Positions 50,990 through 61,322 of a stretch of DNA of 64,000 bases are shown piece by piece (position 1 is the stretch's first letter; each line of letters begins with the position of its first letter). This stretch comes from Microcebus murinus (lineage: Eukaryota; Chordata; Mammalia; Primates; Cheirogaleidae): positions 67,938,890 to 68,002,889 of the forward strand of contig NC_134119.1 of assembly GCF_040939455.1 (NCBI RefSeq), in the 5' to 3' direction. Made by a program: the position numbers and the translations under genes. Below the pieces are notes generated by a model, which was not told the DNA's origin, ran no database searches, and was given only the letters and a program-made list of their open reading frames with translations.

Positions 50990-51300
50990 AGAGCTGCTAG
51001 GTGGCAGGGCCAGGATTTCGAAACTCCGGAAGCTGGAGCTTCACCCACCATGCTATACTGTCTCCTCAGCAAGGCCAATTTCAAAATAGAAAACAGAACT
51101 ACTGCCATCTGCTGTCACCAGCATTTCAAGAGGAAACAGCCAAAGAGCAGGAGCACCCAACATCAGCTATTGTTCACCATCATTCCCACTTCACAGGGGG
51201 AAGAAACAGGCTCGCAGAATCCCACAGCTGGGAAGTGGCAGAGCCGAAATTCAAACTCAGGCAGCCAGGCTCTCCAGCCTGCCCCTTAACTAGGTGACAA
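50990..51300 (-). repeat. MIR fragments
   Basis: 'gagctgctaggtggcagggc' at 50990 and 'cacagctgggaagtggcaga' at about 51222, antisense MIR core. Confidence 0.65.
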
Positions 51301-52210
51301 CTGTCAGTCCTCCCAGGAAGGTCACACAATCTGAGAATAAAGGCCAACCTGTTTTGTTCTTTATACAAAGCCTTTGAAATCCAGAGTACATTTTACTCTT
51401 CCACCACATCTCAATAATTAAGATGCTAAATTATCATTAGAGATACTTGACCCATATTTAGGTTTTGTAAAATTTAGTTACAAATGTAGAGTCATGTACC
51501 CCCGTTGTTTCAAACAGACTTAAAAAGTTTTCTCATAACTTTCTTTCTAGTTGGTGTGAATGGGAAAAAAAAAGAAGTTTTCTATAACTGGTTTAAATTA
51601 AGATTAATTAAAATTAAATAACATTAAAAATTCAGTCACTCAAATACACAGGCCACACATCAAAGTGCCCCATAGCATTCTGGGACTAGTGGCTGTTGCC
51701 TGAGTAGGCAGTGCAAACAGCACAGCACAGAAGGACTTTTTGGCAGCCAAGTTTGACCCAAGTATCCGTGGCCTTGACCAACCACTGTGCCACCTGGCTG
51801 CAGGTGGCCTCAGGCACTGTGCTGGACTCTGGGAGTGGATGGGACTGCTCTTGTGTGCTTTGTCTTCCCCTAGAAGTCCTGTCCTCTTCCCCCTCCCAAG
51901 CTCCATCAAGGTGTGTCTCTGCTGAGAAGCTTGATTCTCCAGGATGAGTTAGTTTGTACTTGACAATGCCCTGAATTACATCCACTACAGCCCCATCCTC
52001 CTGTATTTTCCCCTCCACACTAGGAGCCCCTGGATGGTGGGACCTGGGTTGGATGCCAGTCTGGGTCCCAGCATTGCCTGGCACCCAGGAGGTCTCAGAT
52101 ATGTCACAATAGGATCAGTTAGCCTCCTCCAACCCTAGGGCCCGGGGAGGTGCATTATCAATGAACTAATCATCCAGCTATTACATTAATACATTAATGA
52201 TTAATAAATA
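51300..52210. other. NOSIP intron 1 segment, nothing recognised
   Basis: Unique sequence. Short overlapping frames at 51640-52084 on both strands have no recognisable domain. Confidence 0.45.
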
Positions 52211-52214
52211 ATAC

Positions 52215-52385
52215 ATTAATCACCAAAGCACTAATAGAAGTAATCATATCTTTCAAGCACTTATTATGGTTCAAGCCCTGTAAGATGCACTTTCCACATC
52301 TGAACATATTTGGTCCTCATGACCCCTCCCCAGGTTCTTCCCATTTTACAGAAGAGAAAGTTGAGGCTTGGGGAAATTGGTCTCT
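52215..52385 (-). repeat. MIR element
   Basis: 'tcaagcacttattatggttc' through 'cccattttacagaagagaaa'. Confidence 0.7.
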
Positions 52386-52549
52386 TCCTCAGTCTGTTCT
52401 TGACAAACTAGCCTGGGGGAGTTTTTCAAAATGGAACTTTGATTAAGACACACTCTTCAACTGCTTCTTGGACATGGCTCAAGATAAAAACCAAACTCCT
52501 CAGACAGTAAGTGTAGGAGGAATGAGAGAACAGAAAACCATCATTTTGG

Positions 52550-52856
52550 CCTGGTGAGGTGGCTCATGCCAGTAATCCCAGCGACTAAAGAGACTGAGGT
52601 GGGAGGATCACTTGAGGTTAGGAGTTTGAGACCAGCCCCTGGGCAACATAAGAAGTCCTCACCTCTACCAATATTTTAAAAATTAGCCTCAAGTGGTGGC
52701 ACATGCCTGTAGTTCCAGCTGCTTGGTAGGCTGAGGCAGGGGGATCACTTGAGGCCAGAAGCTGGAGTTTGCAGTAAGCTATGATCACACTCCAGCCACT
52801 CCAGCAGTCTGGGTCACAGAGTGAGAACAGGTCTCTAAATAAATAAATAAATAAAT
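52550..52856 (+). repeat. Old Alu
   Basis: GGCCTGGTGAGGTGGCTCATG, diverged, with (AAAT)n tail. Confidence 0.88.
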
Positions 52857-52931
52857 AAAAATAAAATTGATAGTGGTGATCGTTGCACAACTCCATGAAT
52901 ATACTAAAAACCAATGAATTGTACACTTTAT

Positions 52932-53060
52932 TATTATTATTTTTCGAATGGCAGGGTCTCACTGTTTTCCCAAGCTGGTCTTGAACTCATGGCCTCAAGC
53001 AACCCTCCTACCTCAGCCTCCCAGATTGCTGGGGTTACTGGTGTGAGCCACTGTGCCGGG
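52932..53060 (-). repeat. Free Alu left-type monomer inside L1
   Basis: A single arm, CGAATGGCAGGGTCTCAC to CACTGTGCCGGGC. Flanks TGTACACTTTA and TGTATACTTTA look like a decayed target duplication. Confidence 0.75.
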
Positions 53061-53090
53061 CCCAACTGTATACTTTAAATGAGTGAACTA

Positions 53091-53428
53091 CGGTGGCTCA
53101 CGCCTGTAATCCTAGCTCTCTGGGAGGCCGAGGCGGGCGGATTGCTCGAGGTCAGGAGTTCGAAACCAGCCTGAGCAAGAGCGAGACCCCGTCTCTACTA
53201 TAAATAGAAAGAAATTAATTGGCCAACTAATATATACAAAAAATTAGCCGGGCATGGTGGCGAATGCCTGTAGTCCCAGCTACTTGGGAGGCTGAGGCAG
53301 GAGGATTGCTTGAGCCAGGAGTTTGAGGTTGCTGTGAGCTAGGCTGACGCCACGGCACTCACTCTAGCCTGGGCAACAAAGCGAGACTCTGTCTCAAAAA
53401 AAATAAATAAAAAAAAAAATAAATAAAT
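53091..53428 (+). repeat. Alu, strepsirrhine type, 5' truncated by about 10 bases, with target duplication
   Basis: Starts CGGTGGCTCACGCC. AAATGAGTGAACTA at 53077-53090 and 53429-53442. Confidence 0.95.
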
Positions 53429-53964
53429 AAATGAGTGAACTATATGCATTATGAATTATCTCCCACTAAAGCTGATTAAAAGACAAAAAAAGGTGCCACA
53501 CAGGATATGGGTTTGGACTGCAGAATGGAGTTATCTGATCCCTGGCATGGAGGAACAAGTAAAAAGAGCCCACAAAGAAGAAAAAAGACAAATTCAGATG
53601 GTGGGATGTTCCACAGAATAACTGACCTCTTTTTTTCAACAAATCAATTACACCAAGAAAAAAACAGGGTGGAGTGGAGAGGCGATAGTTCTAAATTAAG
53701 ACAGATTTAAAAGACACAATAGCAACCACTTAACTAGATCTTGATTCAAACAAACCAATAGTTAAAAATAAAAGCATTTTTCAAAAAAATAAAAGCATTT
53801 TTGAGACAGTGGATTTGAGTATGGACCATCTAATGGATAACAGTCTAGGATAATGGTTGTTTTTATAAAATGTGATAATGGTAAAATGGTCCCTTAAGAA
53901 AATGTTCCTGGTTTTTACAGAAGTACCCTGTTAAATAAAATTTATAGGAGGTGATTGGTTTGGA

Positions 53965-54355
53965 CTGAGGTCTAGCACTAGGCGCAACAAAACAAACCAA
54001 AATGGAGTCACTCATGCCCAAGTTCCATGCTTCTAAGCCCAAACTAAGTTGTTTATCTGATCTTCTGAGAAATCAGGACAGAGAGAAATAATAGCCAAAC
54101 CCCCCAAAAAGGCCAGTTTTAGCCCACAAGATAAGGAAGTCCTGGCACCTCTACTTTAGTAGTCCCCTCTACTTTAACCTTTAACTTGAATCAACTAACC
54201 TGCTTTTCATTTTCTGTTTCTGCTTTCCTCAGCTCTTTTCTGTCTATAAGAACAAACTCCTCTGCTCAGCTCATCAGAATACTCATTTTATTTTATAGAA
54301 TTAGGTGTTGCCTGCTTCTCAAATGGCAAATAAAAGCCAATTAAGATCTTTAAAC
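53965..54355 (+). repeat. Candidate endogenous retrovirus solo LTR
   Basis: 'caaaatggagtcactcatgc' near the start, a TATA-like CTATAAGAAC at about 54244, and AATAAAAGCC plus 'aattaagatcttta' at the end resemble an ERV1-type LTR. No retroviral coding sequence is present. Boundaries uncertain. Confidence 0.5.
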
Positions 54356-54369
54356 TATTTTTTAAATTT

Positions 54370-54680
54370 TACTTACTTACTTATTTATTTATTTTTGAGA
54401 TAGATTCTCACTCTGTTGCCCCGGCTAGAATGCCATGGCATCAGCCCACCTCACAGCAACCTCAAACTCCTGGGCTCAAGCCATCCTCCTGCCTCAGCCT
54501 CCTGAGTAGCTGGGACTACAGGCAAGCAACACTAAGCCTGGCTAAGTGATTTTCTATTTGGGGGATAGACAGGGTCTCACTCTTGCTCCGGCTAGTCTCA
54601 AACTCCTGACCTCTAGCAATCCTCCCACCTTGGCCTTCTAGAGTGCTAGGATTACAGGTGTGAGCCACCACACCCGGCCT
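54370..54680 (-). repeat. Older Alu
   Basis: TTATTTTTGAGATAGATTC through CACACCCGGCC. Confidence 0.9.
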
Positions 54681-54752
54681 TTTTAAAAATTTTGTCTTTT
54701 TGACTATCCTGAAGTGGTTAGGGGCAAAATGTCATGATGCCTAGGATTTGTG

Positions 54753-54859
54753 ATTTGTCTTTTAGCGTATTATGGGGGTACAAGTGTTAAGGTTACACAT
54801 ACTGCCCATGCCCCCTCCCCCCTCGAGTAAGAGCTTCAAGCGTGTCCATACCCCAAATG
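54753..54859 (-). repeat. Short 5'-truncated L1 tail with target duplication
   Basis: TATGGGGGTACAAGTGTTAA with 'gttacacatactgcccatgc' resembles the strepsirrhine L1 3' UTR. TAGGATTTGT flanks (54742-54751, 54860-54869). Confidence 0.6.
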
Positions 54860-55558
54860 TAGGATTTGTCTTAATAGCTTTAAGCTTAAAAAACATGCAG
54901 CAAGTATGGCAAAAATAATTGGTAAATTGGGCGACAGGGATTGTTATACTCTTTTCTCACTTTTATATGTTTGACCATCTTCATAATAAAACATTAACAT
55001 AAAACTGCTCCAAGGACCCTTCAAGGCCCAAGTTCACACAGAATCAGCAGCATAATCGGGACGTGAATCCAGGACTGCCTGACCCCAAAGCTCCACAAAG
55101 GAAAATGTTAAGCCCTACATCATTCCGAGAGGGAAGGGCTGTCAAAAAGGTAAAGAGAAGGCGGTGTCGGGCGACTGCATAATCCAGTACCAATCGGCCT
55201 CCCATCACAATCTGGGAAACTGAGGCCAGGAAAGGAGTTCTCTCCGCAACTCCCACTCCTCAGACGGTCCCCTACGACCAAGTCCCAGTCCCCTCCCATC
55301 CTTGGGACCACCAGCCCACAGCCCTGTACAGCGGAAGTACAACTCTCATGAGAACTTCCCGATGGACGTCGGTTATCTTCAGGGGATGCTGGTAGATGTA
55401 GTTTGGCTTCAAACTCCGGGCCGCCCGGAGAGCTCGGTTAATGATTGACAGGGAGTCAGGAATCTGACATCTTGCCCGTGTCTCCCCGGGGACCCCAGGT
55501 CTCTAAGCCGCGGGAAAGCGATCCCAACAACACTATCCCTCCACTGCCTGGCACTCAC

Positions 55559-55650
55559 CTCACAAACAACTCCTCGTTCCTTAGTCGCTTCTTCAACTGT
55601 ACCTCTAGACCGGAACACAGCACTGTTTTCCCTTTCCGCTCCGTCCACTT
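55559..55650 (-). other. NOSIP: Probable NOSIP 5' noncoding exon
   Basis: The minus strand reads TTGTTTGTGAG then GTGAGTGCC, a strong donor, just inside the CpG promoter and with no ATG used downstream in it. The 5' end is a guess. It would splice 14 kb to 41233. Confidence 0.6.
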
Positions 55651-55659
55651 CCGCCGGGC

Positions 55660-55714
55660 AGAAGATACCGGAAGTAGAGCTGCCCCTAGTTGCAGAGGTG
55701 CCTCGCTGGGCTTG
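55660..55714 (+). other. PRRG2: Probable PRRG2 5' noncoding exon 1
   Basis: CCTCGCTGGGCTTG then GTAAGT, a consensus donor. The start is approximate. Confidence 0.6.
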
Positions 55715-56461
55715 GTAAGTCCTCTCTTTTTCTTTTCCTCCCTCCGGAAACGTGAGTGACAACTCGAAGGTTCCGGTTATTGAAACTGGTATGAATATGA
55801 GGAACGCTTGCTATGTACTAGGCATTTTCCAGGGCGGTCGATTTCCTGCTTGATTACCAGGCTTTGAGTCTCTCGAAGCCCGGGTTTAAGGACTAACCGC
55901 TTCCCCCAAGCAATTGGGAAACCTAATTCCCCAGATATATCATCCACTTTTCTTGCTGCATCTTAAGAGACAAGTGAGAGGGGACAGCTTTGCTCCCATT
56001 TTGTAGACAGAGCAATTGAGAAATTGGAAGCCAAAGTCATTCGAATCACCCTAAGGAAACAAGGATTTACTACTATGGCAATGCCCAGCTATCCCAGAGA
56101 GCAAGGCATACCATTCCCCCCAGTTTCTAAATATCTAGAGACCCAGATATTTATTTCCCTAGCTTGACAAGGTGAGCTTCCAGGGGAGTGAGAGACCAGA
56201 CAGGGGGACAAGGAGGAGGCTCAAATTCAATCCCCTAAGTGCCCCACGGTGTCAGAGACCTTGGCTTCCCTATGGGGCTCTGGCCTTTAAGCCTTTCATC
56301 CTAAGGTCCCTTTAAATACTTTGTCCCTTACCTGAGTCCCGCCCAGAGTAGGTAATCGAAAGCCACGCCCCTCGGCCAGAAACCGGGATCAGGCCTGGTT
56401 ACAGGGAGTGGGACACCCCTCCTCCTTCTCCCCTCCCCTCTTCCCTGTCCCCCCTTCACAG
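55715..56461. other. PRRG2 5' intron
   Basis: MIR-like scrap near 55790 (CGCTTGCTATGTACTAGGC). Otherwise unique, ending in a C/T-rich tract before the next exon. Confidence 0.5.
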
Positions 56462-56530
56462 CTGGCTGCAGCTGGCCAAGGAGGCCCCAATCGAGGAGGA
56501 GGGGGCGGCAGTGCTCACAGGTCTGGGCAG
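56462..56530 (+). other. PRRG2: Probable PRRG2 5' noncoding exon 2
   Basis: Preceded by CCCCCCTTCACAG and followed by GTAAGT. 69 bases, GC-rich, no ATG. Confidence 0.6.
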
Positions 56531-56794
56531 GTAAGTGAATGTCCCTGTAGGCAGAGTCTGGCTTAGGGACCCAGGCATCCTGGCTTCCCGCCTCTCAGAG
56601 ACCCAGAATTTTGGGGTCCCTAGACCCAAGAGTCCAGGCCCTTGCCCCCTCTTGCCCCTGGACCCAAGAATATATACAGTCTCCTGTCCCTGCCTCTCCT
56701 GTAATCTTTGTTGTTTGTGGGTGGATGTGGCCATGGGCACAGAGAGAGGCATAAGTGGAAATTGCCAGGGAGGAAGGACTCCAGATCACCCATA

Positions 56795-57125
56795 GACATG
56801 TTTATGAGCACCTACTATGTGCCCAAAATTGCACTGGGTCCTGCAGACACAGTGGGGAAAGAGAGAAGCTCCCTGCTTCTGGCTCTTGTCTCTGGGGGTG
56901 CCCTGCCTTCACTCCTGGCTCTGACACTGCAAACAGTATGATCTTGGGCAAGTTATTTTACCTGTCTGTTCCTCAGTTTTCTCATCTATGAAATGGGGTT
57001 AATAATTTGATGTAAATGATCCGAAGTAAAAAAAAATTTAATGGGGATAATAAGAGGACTGCTATGAAAATTAAAATGAGTTGATATAGGGAAGATAAAC
57101 AGTGTCTGGGACAGAATACAGCTAA
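56795..57125 (+). repeat. MIR-like fragments
   Basis: 'gagcacctactatgtgccca' and 'gatcttgggcaagttatttt' with 'cctcagttttctcatctatg'. Confidence 0.7.
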
Positions 57126-57245
57126 GTGTCTGCTACTGTTGTCACTCGTGGACCAGAGAGTCCAGGCAGGGAGACCTTGCCTCCTTCCCCAGGGGCTGAG
57201 GCACCTGTTGTCTATACCACACCTGGTTCCAGGTGTCCACAAAAT

Positions 57246-57330
57246 ATGAGGGGCCAGCCCTCTCTGCTGCTGCTGTACATGGGATTGACCACCTGTCTGG
57301 ATACTTCACCCAGTGGGGAGCAAGACCAAG
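57246..57330 (+). CDS. PRRG2: PRRG2 coding exon 1 (signal peptide)
   Basis: Encodes 28 residues to GEQDQ. The acceptor upstream is ambiguous: after TTCCCCAG at 57192 or after GGTTCCAG at 57232. Donor is GTGGGT. Confidence 0.94.
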
Positions 57331-60300
57331 GTGGGTGTTCGGGGGAGGCACCAGTGTCCAGATGCTTGACCTCTTCCTTCCTGTGACTCAGTAACCCTTG
57401 CCTCTAGTCCCCTCCTTCCCCAGGAGTCCAGGGCCCAACCCTCTCCTCCCCCAGGACCCCATACTTCTCCATCCCCTTATGTCCTCAGCCTTAGGAACCC
57501 TCTGTTTTTCTGTCCCTCATGTCTTTGGGTCCAGAACTCTTCCTGGGCTCCCCAGAGGCCCAGAGCTTCCTGGGTAGCCGTAGCCGGATTCCAAGAGCCA
57601 ATCACTGGGACCTGGAGCTGCTCACACCAGGAAACCTGGAACGGGAGTGTCGTGAGGAGAGGTGTTCCTGGGAAGAGGCGAGGGAGTACTTTGAGGACAA
57701 CACGCTGACAGTGAGGGCCTCAGGACCCTGGAGTTGGGGCCCTCTGTCTTCCCCAGGCACCGGGGGAGGGGGTGTCCTGGCCTCAACTCCCTCCTCCCTG
57801 GCATTCCAGAGATCAGGGTGGACTGGCTTGGGGGGTGAATATTCCAGCTGAACTGCTGCCTTCATCCTTCTCTTCCACTCCTCCCCCTCCAAGGAGCGCT
57901 TCTGGGAGAACTACATCTATAATGGCAAAGGAGGTGAGTGGGGGGCTGATGCTCTCTTTTGTTCAGTTAAGGCAGCCCCTTCTCATGAAGGCCAAAGCAA
58001 CATCCCCCACCCCAAATAAGGCACAAGAATCATCTGTCCCCCCAATTCCCTGCTCCCTGAAGATGGTTGTTAAAGAAGTCCCCTCCCTTGAGACCAGAGC
58101 CCTGCCTTAGGAACCCACATCTATTGGACTACTAGGTGGAGGTCACATGTCCCCAGGAAGGGGGAAGTGCGGGTGGAGGAGGGAAGGGTTCTAGCCACAG
58201 GGCCTGTCAGGCCTTAGGCTCAGAGGGGTGGACCCACCTGAGTCCTTCTCTGGAGTCCCCAGCCCCTTTGGCAGCTTGGTTTCTGGGGGATGCTCCCTAG
58301 CAACGGGGCCAGGGAACCTGGCCATTCTGACCTGTCCAGTTTGCCCATCCCCAACCTGTCTTCTGGGTTCTGAGGCCCCATCTTGGCTGCAGGCTTGTTG
58401 CTAAGGGGGGCTGCTCCTTAGCAACGGGGCCCAGCCAGGCCAGACCAAGGAAGCTTGAAGCAGTACCTGCCTGGCTTGCCCTCCCCCATAGCGCCATCCT
58501 AGCTGCTGCCTGGTTGCTAAGGAGGCCTTCTCCCTAGCAACTGCATCTAGCCAGGCTCCAGGACCCAAGGCCTTCTGCCCATTGGAGGACCACCCTCTGG
58601 GCACCAGATACCCCACCTGCTTGTGGCCTAGTTGGTTGCTAGGGGCAGATGTGCCTTAGCAACAGGCCCTAGGTCTGGGCTGGAGTCCTCACATTGGAGC
58701 CTGGTTGCTAGGGGAGGCAACTCCTTCCCTGCAGGCCATGCCAGGCCTAGTGGCTCCTAGAATCCACCTGAAACAAGCCAGAATCCAGAGGACCTACTTC
58801 CTCAGTGCAGCTTTTTGCTAAGGAGGCTAAAACTCTTGGGGTTTACTGTTTGAGGAAAGCCTGTGTACCCAGTGCCAAAGGAAGTCTCCCCAGCAGTAAT
58901 AGCTAGCAAGGCCTGCCCATGCCCCCTTGGCCTTGGATTGCTAAAGGGGGCTGTGCCTTTGCAAGAGGTCTACATGAGTTCTAGACTCCTAGTTATTTGG
59001 GGGGTCTCCCTACGTTCCCCCATTGTTAAGTAAATTTTTCTTAGACTTCTGGTAACATTCAGAAGCCTTCCTGTGACTTCTGCACTTCCTTCAGAGTTGA
59101 GGCCTCGGCCCTCAGTAGCCTGGTTGGTAAAAGGGGCTGCATTTTCTCAAAGTGAATGCAGCATTGCCAGAGAAAATACAGGAACATCCCCTTATGTCCA
59201 CCCTCAGTTAACTTTGAATTTCAGATACAGAGTGAAAAAATTTTTAAATATAAGCATGTCCCAAATAGTGCATGGCACATACTTATACTAAAATATTATT
59301 TGTTGTGTATTTGAACTTCACATTTAACTGGGTGGCCTGTATGATGATTGCTACATCTGGTAGTGCCCAGTGTATGGGCCTCTTGAAGCCTTTGGGTTCC
59401 TGAGCTCCCCACCTACCTTCAGTGTGTCAAGTCAGCTGCCCACTCAGTGGACAGGTCCCTTAGGAGGCTGTGCCCCTCGACTCATGGGGACTTGAACTTC
59501 CCTGTGTCCTGGGAGGGCCTCTCTTGTCGTGTGGGTACAGCCACTGTAGTTATCATAGGTGAAGTTATCACAGGCCTCTTATGCATTTGATGTCATTGAG
59601 TTTTCACAGCTAGTGGCACAGGGGTTAGGGTTCCCATTTTACAGAGCAGGAAATAGAGGCTCAGAGAAAGGTGTCAGGTGAATTGCCTGAGGTCACAGGG
59701 CTAGGAAGTGGCCCTAGCCCTGCCTTGCCCCATAGTCTATACTGCTTATGGGGAAGGGATTTTGATGTTGGGGTGGGTGGCATCCCTTGAGACAGTGGCT
59801 CCCCTCCCCCCTCTCTCCACAGGGCGTGGACGAGTGGACGTAGCAGGCCTGGCAGTGGGGTTGACATCTGGCATCCTGCTCATTGTCCTGGCTGGCCTGG
59901 GAGCCTTTTGGTATCTGCATTGGCGACGGCGCCGAGGCCAGCAGCCCTCTCCCCAAGAGTAAGGCGGCTTCAGGGAGGAGACTGTGGAGAGCAGGGGAGG
60001 GAGGGGATGGCCTAAGGACTGGGGGCAGGTGGGCACTAAAGATCTGAGGACACAGCTACGTACAGAGTGAGTGTGTGAGCTTGCTTGTTTCTGGTTGTGG
60101 CATCTGTCTGTGTAAGTCCTCACTCAGTACCTGGCACAAAGTAGGAGCTCTGTCCACATTTGCTGCCTGCCTGTCTTTATGGTACAGCGTTTCTGCAAGA
60201 TTATCACTCTGAATAGTATATCTGGTGAGACTACATCAGCCTATGTTACTCTGTAGCCTATGGTCTGGGGGTGTCTGTGGTACGTCAACTTCAGTGGTGA

Positions 60301-61322
60301 CAGGGTGCAACATTGTGTGTGTGTGTCTGTAGGAGTTGTTTAGAAGTGTCTTTCTCACTGGTAGGGTCTGAGAGGGTGTACAAGTGTCAGTCTTGGAAGT
60401 GTAGTGGGTCGCAGGGGTTAGGATGAGTTTGTCCTCGGAGTGGATCTGGAAGATTTGTGACTATATCTCTGTGTTGTATTACCATGTGTGTGGATTGGCT
60501 GAGTTCTGTTTGTGTGTGTGTCAGCTTGCCTCTCTGCAGGGCTGGCTTTTTCTCCATTCCTCTGCCTGTGTCTGGGACACTTGTGTGTCTGTGAATGAGT
60601 CTCTCCGTGGTTGTTGATTTCTATGTCTGCTTGTCCATGTGCATCTGTCTGTCATTTTGAGGCACTTTTCTGTGTGAAGGGCTAGGCTGAAGGTGACCCT
60701 CTTTTTCTCTGGTCCGTCTCCCTTCCATATCTGTCCTCGTTGTCACCCTCAGAGTCCTGTCTCCTAGGTCCTCTCTCTTTCTCCCAAGTCTCTCTATCCT
60801 GTAGGTTTCACCTGCTAACTGCACTTTTTCTGTCCCCAGGGCCGGGCTCATCAGCCCTCTGAATCCCCTGAGCCCTTTGGGCCCACCAACGCCCCTGCCT
60901 CCACCCCCACCACCAGGCCTCCCCACCTATGAGCAGGCGCTGGCAGCCTCTGGGGTGCACGATGCACCTCCGCCCCCCTACACCAGGTATGGGGCGGGGC
61001 TTCTGTTCGGGGGCGGGGCACAGAGGGGCGGGCACTGTTGGAGGAGGGGCTTGGGCTCAGAGCCAGGACTTGGAATTTGGGGCTTATTGCCTGGGGCGGG
61101 GCTTGGAGTGCGGGGGCGGGGCCCTATGCCATTGTCTGGGGGCGTGGCCCAGCGTTATCTGTGTGGAGCATTACAGGAGGGTGGGGCTTGTGCCCAGAGG
61201 GTCCGGGATTGGCTGAGACGCCAAGGGCGGTCCGAGTGGTCTTGGTTGAGGGGGGAAAAAACAGCCGGATCTTTGACTCCCTACTGTGCCGCTCCTCTTG
61301 CAGCCTCAGGAGGCCTCACTGA
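57246..61322 (+). CDS. PRRG2: PRRG2, proline-rich Gla protein 2, complete, six coding exons
   Basis: Single-pass membrane protein with a vitamin K-dependent Gla domain outside and WW-binding motifs inside. Coding exons: 57246-57330, 57535-57710, 57894-57933, 59823-59958, 60840-60986, 61304-61322; total 603 nt, 200 residues against 202 in human. Signal peptide [19 protein letters not shown]; propeptide ending RIPR (residue 49); Gla domain 50 to about 95 with [20 protein letters not shown]; transmembrane helix about 108-132; cytoplasmic tail with LPTY and PPPPY, which bind WW-domain proteins such as YAP and NEDD4-type ligases. Gla proteins need gamma-glutamyl carboxylase for the glutamates. The splice phases and the tiny fourth-from-last exon are as usual for Gla genes. 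The start has A at -3. Confidence 0.96.
57535..57710 (+). CDS. PRRG2: PRRG2 coding exon 2 (propeptide and Gla domain)
   Basis: Encodes [20 protein letters not shown] then [16 protein letters not shown] and on to EYFEDNTLT. Human has EC-L-EER where this has EC-R-EER. Confidence 0.96.
57894..57933 (+). CDS. PRRG2: PRRG2 coding exon 3 (Gla domain end)
   Basis: 40 nt: [13 protein letters not shown] plus one base. Acceptor is CTCCAAG, donor GTGAGT. Confidence 0.95.
58270..59160 (+). repeat. Tandem series of GTTGCTA/TAGCAAC inverted repeats in PRRG2 intron 3
   Basis: Four clear units end in (C/T)CC(C/T)TAGCAAC or CCTTAGCAAC at 58304, 58425, 58541 and 58663 (spacing 121, 116, 122). Four weaker units follow near 58703, 58813, 58937 and 59120. 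Unit two has perfect 10 bp arms around a 9-base loop (58397-58425). Confidence 0.85.
59560..59720 (-). repeat. MIR element
   Basis: 'cccattttacagagcaggaa' then 'gaggtcacagggctaggaag'. Confidence 0.7.
59823..59958 (+). CDS. PRRG2: PRRG2 coding exon 4 (transmembrane)
   Basis: Encodes [20 protein letters not shown], then [20 protein letters not shown]. Donor is GTAAGG. Confidence 0.96.
59959..60839. other. PRRG2 intron 4
   Basis: T/G-rich with many TGTGTGT words (60290-60560). No gene. The final 200 bases are pyrimidine-rich before the acceptor. Confidence 0.5.
60840..60986 (+). CDS. PRRG2: PRRG2 coding exon 5 (proline-rich tail)
   Basis: Encodes [20 protein letters not shown], then a five-to-six proline run, [13 protein letters not shown], and PPPPYT. 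The poly-proline run is shorter than in human, which explains the two-residue length difference. Confidence 0.95.
61304..61322 (+). CDS. PRRG2: PRRG2 coding exon 6 (last six residues)
   Basis: 19 nt encoding SLRRPH and TGA, identical to the human C-terminus. Confidence 0.94.

Larger units (their letters stand above)
52862..53490 (+). repeat. L1 3'-end fragment broken by two Alu insertions
   Basis: 'gatagtggtgatcgttgcac' at 52868, 'aactgtatactttaaatgag' at 53064, and 'gtgaactatatgcattatga' at 53435 are consecutive pieces of one old L1 3' UTR. Confidence 0.75.
55320..55714. promoter_or_regulatory. Divergent NOSIP/PRRG2 promoter
   Basis: CpG-enriched DNA between a minus-strand donor (GTGAGT, at 55558 downward) and a plus-strand donor (GTAAGT, from 55715). 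ETS-type sites: CCGGAAGT at 55668-55675, ACTTCCG at 55647-55653 and GCGGAAGT at 55331-55338. A ZNF143-like minus-strand motif (ACTACATCTACCAGCATCC) lies near 55384-55403. No TATA box. Confidence 0.7.

Noticed and set aside
54700..54870. CRISPR array or other prokaryotic system
   Set aside because: No regularly spaced identical direct repeats. Gene structure and repeats are wholly primate.
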